Made by a program: the position numbers and the translations under genes
Source: Clostridium hydrogenum
Lineage (GTDB): Bacteria > Bacillota > Clostridia > Clostridiales > Clostridiaceae
Assembly (NCBI RefSeq): GCF_021432385.1
Contig: NZ_JAEACT010000002.1
Coordinates: 248,001-312,000, forward strand
DNA length: 64,000 nt
Direction: 5' to 3'
Notes under the pieces: model-generated
The model's database searches: none
What the model was told of the DNA's origin: nothing
Seen by the model: only the letters and a program-made list of their open reading frames with translations
Part shown: piece by piece, positions 18,223 to 28,195 of the stretch
How the letters are laid out: every line of letters starts with the position of its first letter
How positions within the stretch are numbered: position 1 is the first letter of the stretch

Positions 18223-18645
18223 CTAAAAATTATCATACATCTTTTTTAAAACACGCCTAAATACCATCTTTTCTTCATCGGAAACACCTTGGTATTGACG
18301 TTCATAAAGCTTCTTTGAAATCTCCTGAAAACCGTCTTTTAATTCATATCCTTTCTCTGTTAAATATATAATACTTGATCTGCTATCTTTAGGATCTTTC
18401 TCACTCGAAATATACCCCAGCCTAATTAATTTGCTTACCAAAGTTGTTACAGTAGACCTTTCTCTATGAATAGTATCTGCTATTTCAGTCATGGTGGCTT
18501 TTTCATATTTAAATAAAGCTGCTAATATATCTGCATGTGATAATGCAATATTCTCTAATCCCAACTTCTCCATTTCTTTCAATAAATATTTATCACTCTT
18601 GTCTTTTATTCTACCAATTAAATTTATAGTATTATCTATATTCAT
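18223..18645 (-). CDS. MarR-family transcription regulator
   Basis: A 140-residue winged-helix protein with the MarR order of helices. The recognition region is TMTEIADTIHRERSTVTTLVSKLIRLGYI and the wing SSEKDPKDSRSSIIYLTEKG. It is a typical homodimeric repressor that leaves DNA on binding a small phenolic or lipid ligand. A 20-bp perfect palindrome fills its own promoter spacer, so it is surely autoregulated. The same dyad before the alpha/beta hydrolase makes that gene its second target. Confidence 0.92.
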   Translation of the reverse strand: MNIDNTINLIGRIKDKSDKYLLKEMEKLGLENIALSHADILAALFKYEKATMTEIADTIHRERSTVTTLVSKLIRLGYISSEKDPKDSRSSIIYLTEKGYELKDGFQEISKKLYERQYQGVSDEEKMVFRRVLKKMYDNF

Positions 18646-18651
18646 ATTTTT

Positions 18652-18680
18652 AGTATACTTCGACGTCGAAGTATTGTCAA
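18652..18680 (-). promoter_or_regulatory. Promoter and operator of the marR-type gene
   Basis: TTGACA (18675-18680) and TATACT (18652-18657) are 17 bp apart. The spacer and edges (18655-18674) form a perfect palindrome, ATACTTCGACGTCGAAGTAT. A bound dimer would exclude RNA polymerase. Confidence 0.8.
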
Positions 18681-18745
18681 TAAAAATTATAGGCGGGATT
18701 GTCCACCTATAATGCTCAATATACGAAGTATACGAATTACTTAAT

Positions 18746-19501
18746 TTAAATCTTTTTTGCTTTAATTATAAATGAGGTAGGTATATACTTAGCTCTGTAA
18801 AGAGAATAATATTCTTTGGAAGGTTCCGCTTCTATATTTGTGTACTTTTCTGCAATATCTCCCTCAATAAGTTTTTCAATATTTAAGCCTGAAGATATTA
18901 ACTCATTAATAAATGTGCTTAATCTAATTCTATTTAAAGTAACTGGCTGTCCCTTAAAAGTTTTATTTGGCTGAATCCCATCCTCAAAATACGACCTTTC
19001 TACAACTATATTCCTATCGTTATTTCCTAAACATTGATAAACCGGATGATCCCAACTAAATATCAGTATTCCATCTTTTTTTAAATATAAAGATATATTT
19101 TTAAAAGTTTGTTTTAAGTCTGTAGTCCATCCAAGTGCATATATAGAATAAATTATATCAAAGTAGTTTTTAGGTATATCTGCTTCTAACTCCATAGGTG
19201 AACAATATAAATTAGCATTATAGCCTTTCTTGCTTAAATAATCCTTTGCAATCTCAATCTGAGTTGATGAAATATCCATCCCCCAAAGTTCCTGTGCACC
19301 TCTCTTAGCCATATACTCTAATGAATGACCACTTCCACAACCAATCTCTAGTACTTTTTTATCATTAACGTCGCCAAATAAATTTAATTCAGTTTCGCTT
19401 TTAATAAATGGTCCATATTCAGGTAATGCAGTTATTCCAAAAAATTGTTGAGCAATATTATCCCAACAATTCTTATTAATTTCAAGTATATCATTTTTCA
19501 T
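18746..19501 (-). CDS. Class I SAM-dependent methyltransferase
   Basis: A 251-residue Rossmann-fold methyltransferase. Motif I is VLEIGCGSGHSLEYMAKRGA (about 50), the acidic residue at the end of beta2 is in GMDIS, and motif IV is YFDIIYSIYALGW. It resembles the UbiE/Methyltransf_11 group acting on small molecules. The ATG follows GGAGG. It stands alone between MarR and polC; the substrate is unknown. Confidence 0.85.
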   Translation of the reverse strand: MKNDILEINKNCWDNIAQQFFGITALPEYGPFIKSETELNLFGDVNDKKVLEIGCGSGHSLEYMAKRGAQELWGMDISSTQIEIAKDYLSKKGYNANLYCSPMELEADIPKNYFDIIYSIYALGWTTDLKQTFKNISLYLKKDGILIFSWDHPVYQCLGNNDRNIVVERSYFEDGIQPNKTFKGQPVTLNRIRLSTFINELISSGLNIEKLIEGDIAEKYTNIEAEPSKEYYSLYRAKYIPTSFIIKAKKI

Positions 19502-19558
19502 GAATACTCCTCCTCATAATTTTTTAAATTAACTCCATTTAGTACACAATACTTTATA

Positions 19559-19672
19559 TAGGAGGATGTGAAAAAAGGTATTCTATAGGTTTTACTATAC
19601 CGCACATAAAGCCTTATGAGCGGCTCGTAAAAAAGAATACCTATATTTTTCACATGCTCCTATAGATATATC
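19559..19672. repeat. Repeat R3, copy 2
   Basis: Nearly identical to 12359-12474. As there, it lies directly beside an R2 copy (19698-19887), in the same order and orientation, so the R3-R2 pair may have been copied as one unit. Confidence 0.8.
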
Positions 19673-19697
19673 AGTTGAACTATAACCCACTGTATAT

Positions 19698-19887
19698 GCG
19701 AAGTACGTGTGTTGTAGGATGATTTAAATAAAATTTTATAAATCTTAGGTAAAAAACTTTAAAAGCCTTAGATGTTTCAATTGTCTGAGCATCCTTTCAG
19801 CGAGTTATTGAAACTTCTTAGGCTTTTAAAGTTTTTTATCTTAGATTTATTAATTTTATTTAATATCCTGCAATACACTTACTTCGC
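19698..19887. repeat. Repeat R2, copy 2 (190 bp)
   Basis: The terminal GCGAAGTAC...TGTTGTAGGATG and its inverted return AGGATATTAAATAAAATT enclose the same interior as copy 1. It ends one base from the polC stop codon at 19889. Confidence 0.85.
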
Positions 19888-19888
19888 A

Positions 19889-22800
19889 TTAGAATCCGTC
19901 AAAGAAGCTTAGTTGGTCACTTTCCGGAAGCCCCTTCAAGCATCCAAATTTCTTAAGTGCTTCTACTGCAGCATTACCTATCTTAGCACGCTTCTTTAAA
20001 TCCTCTATAGAATTTGCAATCTTTTCATGGGCTGCATTGTATATACCCTCTGCTGCCACATTTCCCATACCAGATATACTGTTTATAGGTGGTCTTATGC
20101 CCTCATCCTCTACCAAGAATTTAGTTGAATTAGATTTGTATAAATCAATTGGAAGGAATTTAAACCCTCTTTCATACATTTCCAAAACTATTTCTAAGTC
20201 ATCGTACATATCCTTATCCTTAGGTCCAGCCTGCATTCCCATCGCTTGAATTTCCTTCATCTTTTCTTTAACCTTTTCTTTTCCGAAAATCATAAACTCT
20301 GCATCAAAGGCCTTTGCTCTAATACTAAAGTATGCCGCATAATATGCTTTAGGTATATGCACCTTAAACCAGGCTATTCTAAAAGCCATCATTACATAAG
20401 CTGCCGCATGGGCTTTAGGGAACATGTATTTTATCTTTCTACAAGAATCTATATACCATTCTGGAACGTCATGCTCTCTCATCAAAGTCTCATACTCTGC
20501 CCATTTCTTAGGATCTTTTAATGCTTTTCCTTTACGTACAAGCTCCATTATCTTAAAGGCAGTATTAGGAGGCAAACCTTTTTTGATAAGATAAATCATT
20601 ATATCATCTCTGGTACATACAGCTTCACTTAAGGTAACTATTCCTTGATCGATTAAGTCCTTGGCGTTTCCAAGCCACACATCGGTACCATGTGAAAGTC
20701 CTGATATACACAACAAATCCGAAAAGGTCGTTGGCATTGTATCCACAAGCATTCCACGTACGAACTTAGTTCCAAATTCAGGAATACCAAAAGTTCCCAC
20801 TTTAGAATTTATCTGATCTTCTGTTACCCCTAAGGCTCTGGTTGATGAAAATAAAGACATAGTATCCTTATCATCGAGCGGTATCTTATGAGGGTTTATT
20901 CCAGTTATATCTTGAAGCATTCTTATAACCGTCGGATCATCGTGACCTAGTATATCGAGCTTAAGTAAGTTCTGATCTATTGAGTGATAATCAAAATGTG
21001 TTGTTATAATATCTGAAGTCGGATCATCTGCAGGGTGCTGTACAGGACAAAATTCAAATATTTCTCTTCCCTTTGGCACAACTATAATTCCTCCTGGATG
21101 CTGACCGGTAGTTCTTTTTATACCTGTACAGCCCTTTGAAATTCTAATTGTTTCAGCCTTATTTATTGGAACATTTTTTTCATCATAATACTTTTTTACA
21201 TAACCAAAAGCAGTTTTTTCTGCTATAGTTCCTATAGTTCCCGCTTTAAAGGTTGTGCCTTTTCCAAAAATAACCTCTGTATATCTATGTGCTTTTGCTT
21301 GATATTCTCCAGAGAAGTTTAAGTCAATATCAGGTTCTTTATCTCCATTGAACCCTAAGAAAGTCTCAAAAGGTATATCCATACCATCCTTATCTAGCTT
21401 TTCTCCGCAAACAGGGCATACCTTATCTGGAAGGTCAAAACCATTTTTAACACCGTAATCAGCAAAATCTGAATACTTGCATTTAGAACATCTATAATGT
21501 GGTGGAAGCGAATTTACCTCTGTTATACCAGTCATATTTGCCACAAAAGAAGAACCAACAGATCCTCTGGAGCCAACTAAATATCCATCTTCATTTGACT
21601 TCCAAACAAGCTTTTGAGCTATAATATACATTACGGAGAAACCATTTTTTATAATTGATTCAAGCTCTTTATCCAGTCTTTGCTGAACAATTTCTGGCAA
21701 AGGATCACCATATAATTCATGTGCCTTTCCATACGCAATTTCTTTAATAGTCTGCTCACAGCCATCTATATGTGGAGGACACTTCTCTGGTGAAATAGGA
21801 CTTATTTGCTGACACATATCTGATACAAGATTAGTATTTGTAACTACAACTTCATAAGCCTTTTCTCTTCCTAAATAAGTAAACTCACGAAGCATTTCCT
21901 CAGTTGTTCTTAAATATAAAGGTGCTTGATTATCTGCATCCTTAAAGCCCTGACCAGCTTCTAATATACGTCTATATATTTCATCCTGTGGGTCCATAAA
22001 ATGAACGTCTCCAGTAGCAACCACAGGTTTATTTAGCTTTTCTCCAAGAGCTACAATCTTTCTATTAATATCCTTTATAGCTTCTTTATCTTGTACTTGC
22101 CCATTTCTTATTAAGTAGTCATCATTTCCTAAAGGCTGAATTTCCAAGTAATCATAATCTTCAGCAATAGCCTCAATTTCTTCGTCAGATTTTCCAAGTA
22201 ATATTGCTTGAAAAAGCTCACCCTCGCTGCAAGCGCTGCCAAGAATTAAGCCTTCAGAATATTTCTTAAAAAGGCTTTTTAATATACGTGGTTTCTTGTA
22301 AAAATAATTTAAATGAGAATAAGATACTAGCTTATATAAATTCTTTAAACCAACATAATCCTTTGCAAGTATAATAGCATGATACGTTTTAACCTTTTTA
22401 TACTCTTCCTTCTTAGCTTCTTCATCAACGGCATATTTATCTATATCTTCTACAGTTTCAGTGCCTCTTTTCTTTAATTCTTCAAGCATTATCTTAAATA
22501 CCTTAACCGTTGTATCAACATCATCTAAGGCTCTATGGGCAACTTCAACTTTTATACCAAGGTTTTTTGCAATTCTTCCTAACTTGTAGCTTTTATATGT
22601 AGGGAATACCGCCTGTGCTAAAGCTAAAGTATCAACATAAGTAAAATCAAAATCATAGCCTAGCACCTTTGCATTATGCTTTAAAAAACCAACATCAAAG
22701 CTTGCATTATGAGCAACTAAAACGCTGTCCTTAATAAACTCAAGCATTTTAGGGAAAACCTGATCTATAGTTTCTGCATCCCTTACCATATCATCAGTTA

Positions 22801-24232
22801 TATTTGTAACTTCAACAACTCTAGCCGGAATGGATTTTTGTGGATTTACAAAGCAGCTAAAACTATCTATTACTTTTCCATCTTGATATTTCATGATTCC
22901 TATTTCAGTTATTTTTTCAGTTATTGGTGAAAAACCTGTAGTCTCCAAATCCAGTACACAATACGTTGTATCAATACTCTGTCCCTTAGCATCTGTTACA
23001 GCTGGTTTTTTATCTGGAGCTAAATAAGCTTCCACTCCATATATGATTTTCATATCAGGATTATCTCTTCCAAGTAACTTATGTGCTTCTGGAAAAGCCT
23101 GCACCACTCCATGGTCTGTTATGGCAATTGACTTCATGCCCCAGCTCATAGCCCTCTTAATTAAATCCGTGGCACTAGTCATCGCATCCATTTGACTCAT
23201 CTGCGTATGCATGTGAAGCTCTACTCTCTTAACTTCTGCATTATCCATTCTTTTAGCCCTTTTAATTCCTTCTGTTTCTACTATGGTATTGGCAATCGTT
23301 TCAACTTCACCGGAAAATTTACTAAAGCCGGCAGACCCAGCAAGTCTAACGCCTTTAGCCTTTTTTAGTCTAGATATTACATCGCCTTCTTCACCTGGCT
23401 TTAAGAAACATTTGCAGGTCATAGAACTTGAGCCATCATATAAATCGAAGGAAACCAAAGTTTTTCCGCTCTTCAATTCTTTTGCTTCCATGTTTGATAT
23501 TTCACCTTCTAAGGATATTCTTCCCTCATCAGGCGTAATGTCTGTAATTTTTATTACATTTTCTTTAATTCTAGAATTTCTTCCTAATATTAAAGATGGA
23601 TCAGCAGCTTTTTTACCACCAGTCTCTTCTTTTGTTTCTTCCCTCTTAACTGGTGCTTCTACAGGTTGCTTTGGAGCACTATTGCCCATACCTTCTTGAA
23701 TTTTTCTTGATATTTCAAGCATCTCCTGCTCGCGTTCTTCCTCTTGAAGCATCAATTCATGACTACTTACATTATCAATAAAATTTATTTTATATGTAGT
23801 TCCATATACGGTTTTTATTGCCTTATAAAGTTGCTTATCAAAATTCATAGCTTTCAAAAACCCAGATACCGCTATTTTAAACTTAAAGTTTATGGTATTT
23901 TCCTCTACCTTACACTCACTGTTATTTATCACAGTTTTTAAAACAGGATGCTTATCTGATATTAAAAGTACAATATTTTGTAGTTCTTGCTCTATAGGTT
24001 TTTTATCAATTCCATCAGCATATTTTACTGCAATTATAGAATCTTCTAATGCAAATCTATTTTTTATAAAACTATTGAGCTTCTGAAATTCTTTTACTTC
24101 AATATACTTATCCGAACTAATTTGCATCTCAAGTCGTTTACTTTTTTTCTTCAATACTACCGATTCCACAAGAGCAGTATTTATATTTCCATTTACTTCA
24201 TAATCACTAAAAATTTCATTTATTCTTTTCAT
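19889..24232 (-). CDS. polC: DNA polymerase III alpha subunit, Gram-positive PolC type
   Basis: Replicative polymerase with built-in proofreading, about 1447 residues, the normal length. Order: N-terminal domain, OB fold (about 230-330), PHP domain (VELHMHTQMSQMDAMTSATD), an inserted DnaQ exonuclease (YCVLDLETTGFSP, then VAHNASFDVGFL), the rest of PHP, a zinc-binding CSKCKYSDF ... CPVCGEKL, and the polymerase core with PDIDLNFSG. The ATG at 24232 is chosen because AAGGA lies five bases upstream; a GTG at 24250 is in frame. It is monocistronic here, bounded by R1 and by the R2/R3 pair. Confidence 0.97.
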   Translation of the reverse strand: MKRINEIFSDYEVNGNINTALVESVVLKKKSKRLEMQISSDKYIEVKEFQKLNSFIKNRFALEDSIIAVKYADGIDKKPIEQELQNIVLLISDKHPVLKTVINNSECKVEENTINFKFKIAVSGFLKAMNFDKQLYKAIKTVYGTTYKINFIDNVSSHELMLQEEEREQEMLEISRKIQEGMGNSAPKQPVEAPVKREETKEETGGKKAADPSLILGRNSRIKENVIKITDITPDEGRISLEGEISNMEAKELKSGKTLVSFDLYDGSSSMTCKCFLKPGEEGDVISRLKKAKGVRLAGSAGFSKFSGEVETIANTIVETEGIKRAKRMDNAEVKRVELHMHTQMSQMDAMTSATDLIKRAMSWGMKSIAITDHGVVQAFPEAHKLLGRDNPDMKIIYGVEAYLAPDKKPAVTDAKGQSIDTTYCVLDLETTGFSPITEKITEIGIMKYQDGKVIDSFSCFVNPQKSIPARVVEVTNITDDMVRDAETIDQVFPKMLEFIKDSVLVAHNASFDVGFLKHNAKVLGYDFDFTYVDTLALAQAVFPTYKSYKLGRIAKNLGIKVEVAHRALDDVDTTVKVFKIMLEELKKRGTETVEDIDKYAVDEEAKKEEYKKVKTYHAIILAKDYVGLKNLYKLVSYSHLNYFYKKPRILKSLFKKYSEGLILGSACSEGELFQAILLGKSDEEIEAIAEDYDYLEIQPLGNDDYLIRNGQVQDKEAIKDINRKIVALGEKLNKPVVATGDVHFMDPQDEIYRRILEAGQGFKDADNQAPLYLRTTEEMLREFTYLGREKAYEVVVTNTNLVSDMCQQISPISPEKCPPHIDGCEQTIKEIAYGKAHELYGDPLPEIVQQRLDKELESIIKNGFSVMYIIAQKLVWKSNEDGYLVGSRGSVGSSFVANMTGITEVNSLPPHYRCSKCKYSDFADYGVKNGFDLPDKVCPVCGEKLDKDGMDIPFETFLGFNGDKEPDIDLNFSGEYQAKAHRYTEVIFGKGTTFKAGTIGTIAEKTAFGYVKKYYDEKNVPINKAETIRISKGCTGIKRTTGQHPGGIIVVPKGREIFEFCPVQHPADDPTSDIITTHFDYHSIDQNLLKLDILGHDDPTVIRMLQDITGINPHKIPLDDKDTMSLFSSTRALGVTEDQINSKVGTFGIPEFGTKFVRGMLVDTMPTTFSDLLCISGLSHGTDVWLGNAKDLIDQGIVTLSEAVCTRDDIMIYLIKKGLPPNTAFKIMELVRKGKALKDPKKWAEYETLMREHDVPEWYIDSCRKIKYMFPKAHAAAYVMMAFRIAWFKVHIPKAYYAAYFSIRAKAFDAEFMIFGKEKVKEKMKEIQAMGMQAGPKDKDMYDDLEIVLEMYERGFKFLPIDLYKSNSTKFLVEDEGIRPPINSISGMGNVAAEGIYNAAHEKIANSIEDLKKRAKIGNAAVEALKKFGCLKGLPESDQLSFFDGF

Positions 24233-24397
24233 AGAATTCCTTAACCTCACTTCAAAACTTTTAGTACCATTCTATTATATAGAAACAAATATACTTTGTC
24301 ATGTAGGAATTTATTCTAATTGGAGCGAAAATTGAGTACTATAATGCTTTTATAAATTAGCATTATTTTATACTCAAATTTTAAATATTTCAAACTA

Positions 24398-24592
24398 AAT
24401 CAATGCACAATGAAGGATGATTTTCTTCCTCTTTGCTACAGAAAATCTTAAACTTAATTTTTTTATTGCTTGCGCAATAGCACCATTTATTGGTGCTAAG
24501 CGGAGCTTATAATATTTAAATTTAAGATTTACCTGACGAAAGGAAGGCAAATCATCCTTCATTGTGCATTGTTAACTGTGAATTGTGAATTG
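24398..24592. repeat. Repeat R1, copy 7 (type A ends)
   Basis: The arms ATCAATGCACAATGAAGGATG and the inverted TTCATTGTGCATTGTTAACTG enclose the R1 core. GGTTCGCAATAATTT follows at 24601, matching the GCGAA outer ends of R2 and R6. It lies between polC and the aminotransferase gene. Confidence 0.8.
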
Positions 24593-24622
24593 ATTAAGTT
24601 GGTTCGCAATAATTTAAATTTA

Positions 24623-25897
24623 TTATTTATCTAATAAAAGCTTATCAATACTAGCTATTTGCACGCATATGCAGAATATTTCCATTGCCTTTTTTAATTC
24701 ATCCATAGCTGGCAATGTAGGTGCAATACGAATATTTCTATCCCTTGGATCTTTACCGTATGGGAAGGTTGCCCCAGCAGGTGTCATTACTACCCCTGCC
24801 TCAGCTGTCATATCAACTACTTTTTTTGCACATCCATCAAGGGTATTAAAACTTATAAAATAGCCACCGTTAGGCTTATTCCACCATGCAATTTCCTTGT
24901 CACCAAGCTCTTTATGGAGTATATCTAAAACAGTCAAGAATTTGGGTCTAATAATTTCAGCATGTTTTTTCATATGCTGTGCAATATTATCCATATTTTT
25001 AAGGAATTTTACATGTCTAAGCTGATTTAACTTATCAGGTCCTATTCCTTGAATTGAAAGCTGTTTCTTAATTAAACTTATATTTGCTTTACTTGCAGCC
25101 ATTACTGCTACACCTGCTCCAGGAAAAGTTACCTTTGAAGTTGAAGTATACATAAACACTCTATCTTCATTTCCTGATTTTTTGCATACCTCCAATATAT
25201 CTTTTAACTTATCTCCCTCACCAAAAAGGTGATGTACAGTATATGCATTATCCCAAAAGATTCTAAAATCCTTCGCCTTAGTTTTCATAGTCCCAAGTCT
25301 ATCTACAACTTCATCTGAATAAGTTATTCCATCTGGATTGCTGTACTTTGGCACACAGAAAATTCCCTTTACTGCTTCATCTTCAAGGACAAGCTTTTCA
25401 ACAACCTCCATATCAGGTCCATCAGCTTTCATATCAACAACTATCATCTCTATGCCAAAAGCTTCACATATAGCAAAATGACGGTCGTAACCAGGACTAG
25501 GACATAAAAATTTAACCTTAGGAAGCTTTCCCCATGGAATTTCACTGCCAACTACACCAAAAGACATTGCACGTGCTATTGTATCATATATCATTGTAAG
25601 TGAAGAATTTCCACCAACTATGACTTCATCTACGCTCGCTTCAATTATTTGAGAAAAAAGTTCTTTTGCCTCAGGAATACCATCAATACCTCCATAATTT
25701 CTGCAATCCGTACCACTTGAGCTCTTATAATCTTTTATATTCATCATATCTAAGGATAAATCCAACTGCTCCTTGCAGGGCTTTCCACGTGACATGTCAT
25801 ATTTAAGTTTTTGACTTTTATATTCTTCATACCTTTTAAAAAGTTCTACTCTTGTTTGCTGTAAAGCTTTTTTATCCATCTTTGCAAATTGTGCCAT
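24623..25897 (-). CDS. PLP-dependent aminotransferase, AspAT Ib / PF12897 type
   Basis: A 424-residue fold-type I aminotransferase. The N-terminal signature YDMSRGKPCKEQLDLS and the PLP lysine motif TSTSKVTFPGAGVAV place it in the subgroup that includes Corynebacterium-type aspartate aminotransferase. It probably transfers the amino group between aspartate (or another amino acid) and 2-oxoglutarate in the cytoplasm. The ATG at 25897 is taken because GGGAGAGG is just upstream; the longer frame to 25927 lacks a site. Monocistronic. Substrate specificity is not certain. Confidence 0.88.
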   Translation of the reverse strand: MAQFAKMDKKALQQTRVELFKRYEEYKSQKLKYDMSRGKPCKEQLDLSLDMMNIKDYKSSSGTDCRNYGGIDGIPEAKELFSQIIEASVDEVIVGGNSSLTMIYDTIARAMSFGVVGSEIPWGKLPKVKFLCPSPGYDRHFAICEAFGIEMIVVDMKADGPDMEVVEKLVLEDEAVKGIFCVPKYSNPDGITYSDEVVDRLGTMKTKAKDFRIFWDNAYTVHHLFGEGDKLKDILEVCKKSGNEDRVFMYTSTSKVTFPGAGVAVMAASKANISLIKKQLSIQGIGPDKLNQLRHVKFLKNMDNIAQHMKKHAEIIRPKFLTVLDILHKELGDKEIAWWNKPNGGYFISFNTLDGCAKKVVDMTAEAGVVMTPAGATFPYGKDPRDRNIRIAPTLPAMDELKKAMEIFCICVQIASIDKLLLDK

Positions 25898-26123
25898 TAA
25901 ATACCTCTCCCTTTTAAAGTGAAACATATCTTAAAACCAATCTCACTATCGATATTGTATTTTCACATATTTAATCTTTTACAAAAAACTATATCCATAA
26001 AAATTTTAATACATATTAGGCATATTTGCAAGTTATTGATATTAAAAAATTCAATTTTCTTCCTTACAGCTTTCTATATATCTTAAACGAGATATGCAAT
26101 GCAAGTTTTAAGTTTTGATTTAT

Positions 26124-26256
26124 TCAAACGTCTATATTATTCTTAATCTTCATTTCTTCAATCATCCACTTATACTGTAAATCTCCAAACCCATACTCAG
26201 AAAAGATACTTTCTTTCTATTTCACTTTGTATATTTTTAATAGTTTCATTTTTCAC
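26124..26256 (-). pseudogene. Small broken gene downstream of the J-domain gene
   Basis: A GTG at 26256 behind GAGGAGA opens VKNETIKNIQSEIERKYLF and then hits TGA. One base out of frame, sequence continues as EYGFGDLQYKWMIEEMKIKN to a TGA at 26124. The joined product of about 44 residues would be a charged helical peptide. The length is not a multiple of three, so a single frameshift is the simplest reading. Function unknown. Confidence 0.3.
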
Positions 26257-26296
26257 CGCTGTGTTCTCCTCATTTATAAATTTAGGATAAATATTT

Positions 26297-28180
26297 TTAC
26301 CTTCTATTCACTCTTATTAACTTAATTGCCGATGTTACTCCAAGAAGAATAAATGCTAATTGGATAAATAGTAGCCAAGTATCAATATTCAACGTATGTT
26401 TTCTACTCCCTGATACAGTTACTTTAGTATCAATAAATCTATCTTCAACAAATGCCTTTGTCCCATACAATTTTTCTATTTTATTTAGCAATTTAGTATC
26501 TGTGATTTTATGAAGAACTGCACTATCAAAATCAATGGTCTTACTTTTGTATGCCTGCGTAGCCTCTTTATAATTAACTACTGCCACAATTTTTTTATCT
26601 CCAAGCGTGCCTACACATAAGTATCCATTCATATCTCCATATAAATTTCTTTTCTTTGCTGTATCGTAAGAAAGATAGACGTCTTTTACTTGTCCCTTTT
26701 CGTTTTTTACTGGTATACGATACAAACTCAAAAATGCTGCATCTGTAAGCTTACCCTTAACATTACTTATATCTATTGGAAGCTTATTAATATCCTCTGA
26801 ACTATTTACCAGATCGCCCTTGCTAAAAAACATAGCAAACTTCAAAGTATTATTTAAGGAATGATAATCTTTAATCCCAATCTCCTTCATAGATGACTGT
26901 ATATTTACAACTTGAATTAATAAAATCACTAAAAAAATAATGAGCCTTCTTATAAAAATCCACTTAAGTTTTCTTTTTAACTGACCATCAGTTAATCTTC
27001 CAATTTCTTTATATAATTCATCTATTTCAGCCCTTATTTCCTTATTCTTTTTATGACTTTTTTTAAGCTCACGCACAAGTTCTAAGTTAACTTGTTTAAG
27101 CAAAACCTCAACTTCAGCTTGAAGACGTACTACACCCTTAAGCTGCACAAGCAATTCTTTGGCTTTTTTAGCTTCTTTAAAATACAGGTGACAATTAGCC
27201 GCAAAAAGTTTAAAATCTAGATTATCAAAACCGATACTTTCAATAACTTTACACTCATTTAACACCTTTTCCATTTCGCCCATGTCATGTAACAATTTTG
27301 CCTTATAAAATCTAGCACATACATCATTATTATCATTTTGTATTAGTTTTTCATATATATCTAGTGCCTTGTCCACATCGCCTCTATTGACATAACATCT
27401 TGCTTGCAGGATAAATACATCTGGATCCTCTGCATAAATATTATTTGCATTACATATACATTCCTCTGCATATTCAAATTTCCCATTAGAAAGTGCCTCA
27501 AAAGCCTTCTCTCTATAATCCAAAAAAGTCTCATAGTTAGCTCCTTCAATTTTCCTGAAATAGCAATACCTAAGCCCATTGTTATCTTCAATCTGCTTAA
27601 AGAGATATTCTACAAACTCCTTGGGATAATTGTCGTAAAGATAATCCTTTTGTTCCTTCCAATTAAAATTATCATAAAGAAGCTTCCATACATTTTGTGG
27701 TAGATAGTGATTTTCCATTAAAAACTCTATCATATTATCACTCAACAATTTCTTATCGCCCATATACCACATAACTTCTGAATTTAAAATTTCTATCCAC
27801 TTCTCAGTATTTATTCGTGAAAAAAAGTCATTGTATAGTATTTTAACTTTATCAATAAACTCCTCAACACTTTTTCGAAAACTAGGCACCTCATTATAAT
27901 GTGCTGAAAAATCAACGTGAGGTAGTGGCTGAACTTCACTTTCTAACTCTTCCTCTTTAGAAGAGGCTTCATTAACCTTTTCCGGTATGCTGTTCTCTAT
28001 TGTTTTTTCTACCATCTTACTTTTTATATATTTTAAAGCACCATCATATGCCTCCCTTAATTCTTGATAACCTTCCGGATCATCTTCTGGACGATGCAAT
28101 TTTAATTTTTTTGCATAGGCTTTTTTCACCTCAGAAATATTGTCTGTTGGATTAATATCTAAAATACTCCAAAAGTTCAT
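26297..28180 (-). CDS. J-domain and TPR protein with C-terminal membrane segments
   Basis: A 627-residue protein. The N-terminus is a J-like domain (FWSILDINPTDNISEVKKAYAKKLKLHRPEDDPEGYQ), in which the HPD tripeptide becomes HRPEDDPEG, as in related clostridial and enterobacterial proteins. Residues about 220-380 contain TPR-like helices. One membrane helix is at about 410-425, an extracytoplasmic domain follows (about 430-590), and a second helix lies near 600-620. It may recruit DnaK or act as a scaffold at the membrane. It starts 15 bp after the DUF998 gene and thus belongs to the TetR-DUF998 operon. Confidence 0.75.
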   Translation of the reverse strand: MNFWSILDINPTDNISEVKKAYAKKLKLHRPEDDPEGYQELREAYDGALKYIKSKMVEKTIENSIPEKVNEASSKEEELESEVQPLPHVDFSAHYNEVPSFRKSVEEFIDKVKILYNDFFSRINTEKWIEILNSEVMWYMGDKKLLSDNMIEFLMENHYLPQNVWKLLYDNFNWKEQKDYLYDNYPKEFVEYLFKQIEDNNGLRYCYFRKIEGANYETFLDYREKAFEALSNGKFEYAEECICNANNIYAEDPDVFILQARCYVNRGDVDKALDIYEKLIQNDNNDVCARFYKAKLLHDMGEMEKVLNECKVIESIGFDNLDFKLFAANCHLYFKEAKKAKELLVQLKGVVRLQAEVEVLLKQVNLELVRELKKSHKKNKEIRAEIDELYKEIGRLTDGQLKRKLKWIFIRRLIIFLVILLIQVVNIQSSMKEIGIKDYHSLNNTLKFAMFFSKGDLVNSSEDINKLPIDISNVKGKLTDAAFLSLYRIPVKNEKGQVKDVYLSYDTAKKRNLYGDMNGYLCVGTLGDKKIVAVVNYKEATQAYKSKTIDFDSAVLHKITDTKLLNKIEKLYGTKAFVEDRFIDTKVTVSGSRKHTLNIDTWLLFIQLAFILLGVTSAIKLIRVNRR

Positions 28181-28195
28181 ACTTATCTAAACCTT

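Noticed and set aside
24251..24622. Possible tRNA or riboswitch in the longer gaps
   Set aside because: I searched the gaps by eye for cloverleaf and GGTTC-type T-loops and found only palindromic repeats; the GGTTC hits were in repeats, coding DNA or the att-like sites.
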